A stretch of DNA of 64,000 nt, taken from Peromyscus leucopus. Its lineage: Eukaryota; Chordata; Mammalia; Rodentia; Cricetidae. The DNA lies in NCBI RefSeq assembly GCF_004664715.2, contig NC_051075.1, positions 89,255,709 to 89,319,708 of the forward strand. The letters are read 5' to 3'. Under the pieces are notes generated by a model. That model was not told the DNA's origin, did no database searches, and saw only the letters and a list, made by a program, of their open reading frames with translations. Below are positions 63,581 through 64,000 of the stretch, one piece after another. How positions within the stretch are numbered: position 1 is the first letter of the stretch; the number at the start of each line of letters is the position of its first letter. The position numbers were made by a program, and so were the translations under genes.

Positions 63581-64000
63581 TGCATATTTGTGTTCTGAGG
63601 CTAAAGAAGAATTTGAAAAAAACTGACTTAGCAACCCCTTGCCTGGGTGGGTGTTTTCCATCTTTTGACTCTGCTGCAATGGACTCCACATTGCACTGTG
63701 GGAATGGCTAACTCGGTCCGTTCTTCTGAGCTCTTCTAGTTTGGCATGCTCAGCTGGTCTGTATTACAGAAGTGGTCTCATCTCAGGGACAAAACAAGCA
63801 AAATCACCCTCCACTGCTGGCCATCTGTGCTCTTTCTCCAGTGCTCTGTCTGTCCCCACCTGCTCTTGCTAATCTGCAGAATGACCTTCCTGCTTCTGGC
63901 TCTTGCTTTTTATTATCAGTTGACCCCACTCTTGCAGAGCTGTTTCGTTTAAGTGTGTGTTCCCATCTAAAAACTATCAACAATTTTCATCTCCGAAATA
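63581..64000. other. unique non-coding DNA
   Basis: No recognised features to the window end. Confidence 0.4.

Overview
This is non-coding nuclear DNA from a muroid rodent. The evidence is the repeat mix: B1, B2/B3, B4/ID_B1 and ID SINEs on both strands, rodent-type L1 3' ends, MaLR (MT/ORR1-like) solo LTRs and class II (ERVK-like) solo LTRs. Older mammalian relics (MIR, L2, L1M, MER20, Tigger) lie underneath. The old-looking copies and LTR families fit a cricetid (hamster, vole or deer-mouse group) at least as well as mouse or rat, but I cannot name the species. Repeat names come from recognising consensus motifs by eye, so superfamily calls are firmer than subfamily calls.

I found no host protein-coding gene, tRNA, rRNA, CRISPR array or prokaryotic feature. 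The open frames are short. They fall in simple repeats, SINEs or unique DNA with no recognisable domain. The one exception is a short stretch resembling the C-terminal part of a class II retroviral integrase on the minus strand (57.24-57.5 kb), which is a broken, interrupted relic. The window is therefore probably intergenic or deep intronic.

Layout. 0-5 kb: unique DNA with ID_B1, a (TG)(AG) array and one MaLR-like LTR. 5.6-9 kb: a degenerate TATC array, then a three-level nest (B3 holding an ERVK-like LTR holding a B1) and a second LTR of that family in the opposite orientation. 9-18 kb: L1M, MER20, an MT-like LTR, L2, rodent L1 3' ends and MIR. 18-25 kb: mostly unique DNA, then SINEs and a minus-strand L1. 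25-29 kb: an ORR1-like LTR inside a SINE and the first of three related B1-module LTRs. 29-38 kb: a long unique stretch, then L2, SINEs and MaLR LTRs. 38-50 kb: unique DNA with a G-quadruplex motif, a 3 x 31 bp minisatellite, an ORR1-like LTR and two more B1-module LTRs. 50-58 kb: nested B4/B3A and L1/LTR insertions and the integrase relic split by an L1. 58-64 kb: a B1 with a perfect target duplication, a compound trinucleotide array, more L1, and nested Tigger-like relics.

The best-supported observations are insertions whose target-site duplications (TSDs) can be read directly. 6-bp TSDs flank three solo LTRs of one B1-containing family. 5-bp TSDs flank MaLR-like LTRs. 15-17 bp TSDs flank two B1s and an L1. 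Several repeat-free blocks rich in homeodomain-type AT cores look like conserved non-coding elements, but that needs a cross-species alignment. I did not find a new biological system here.
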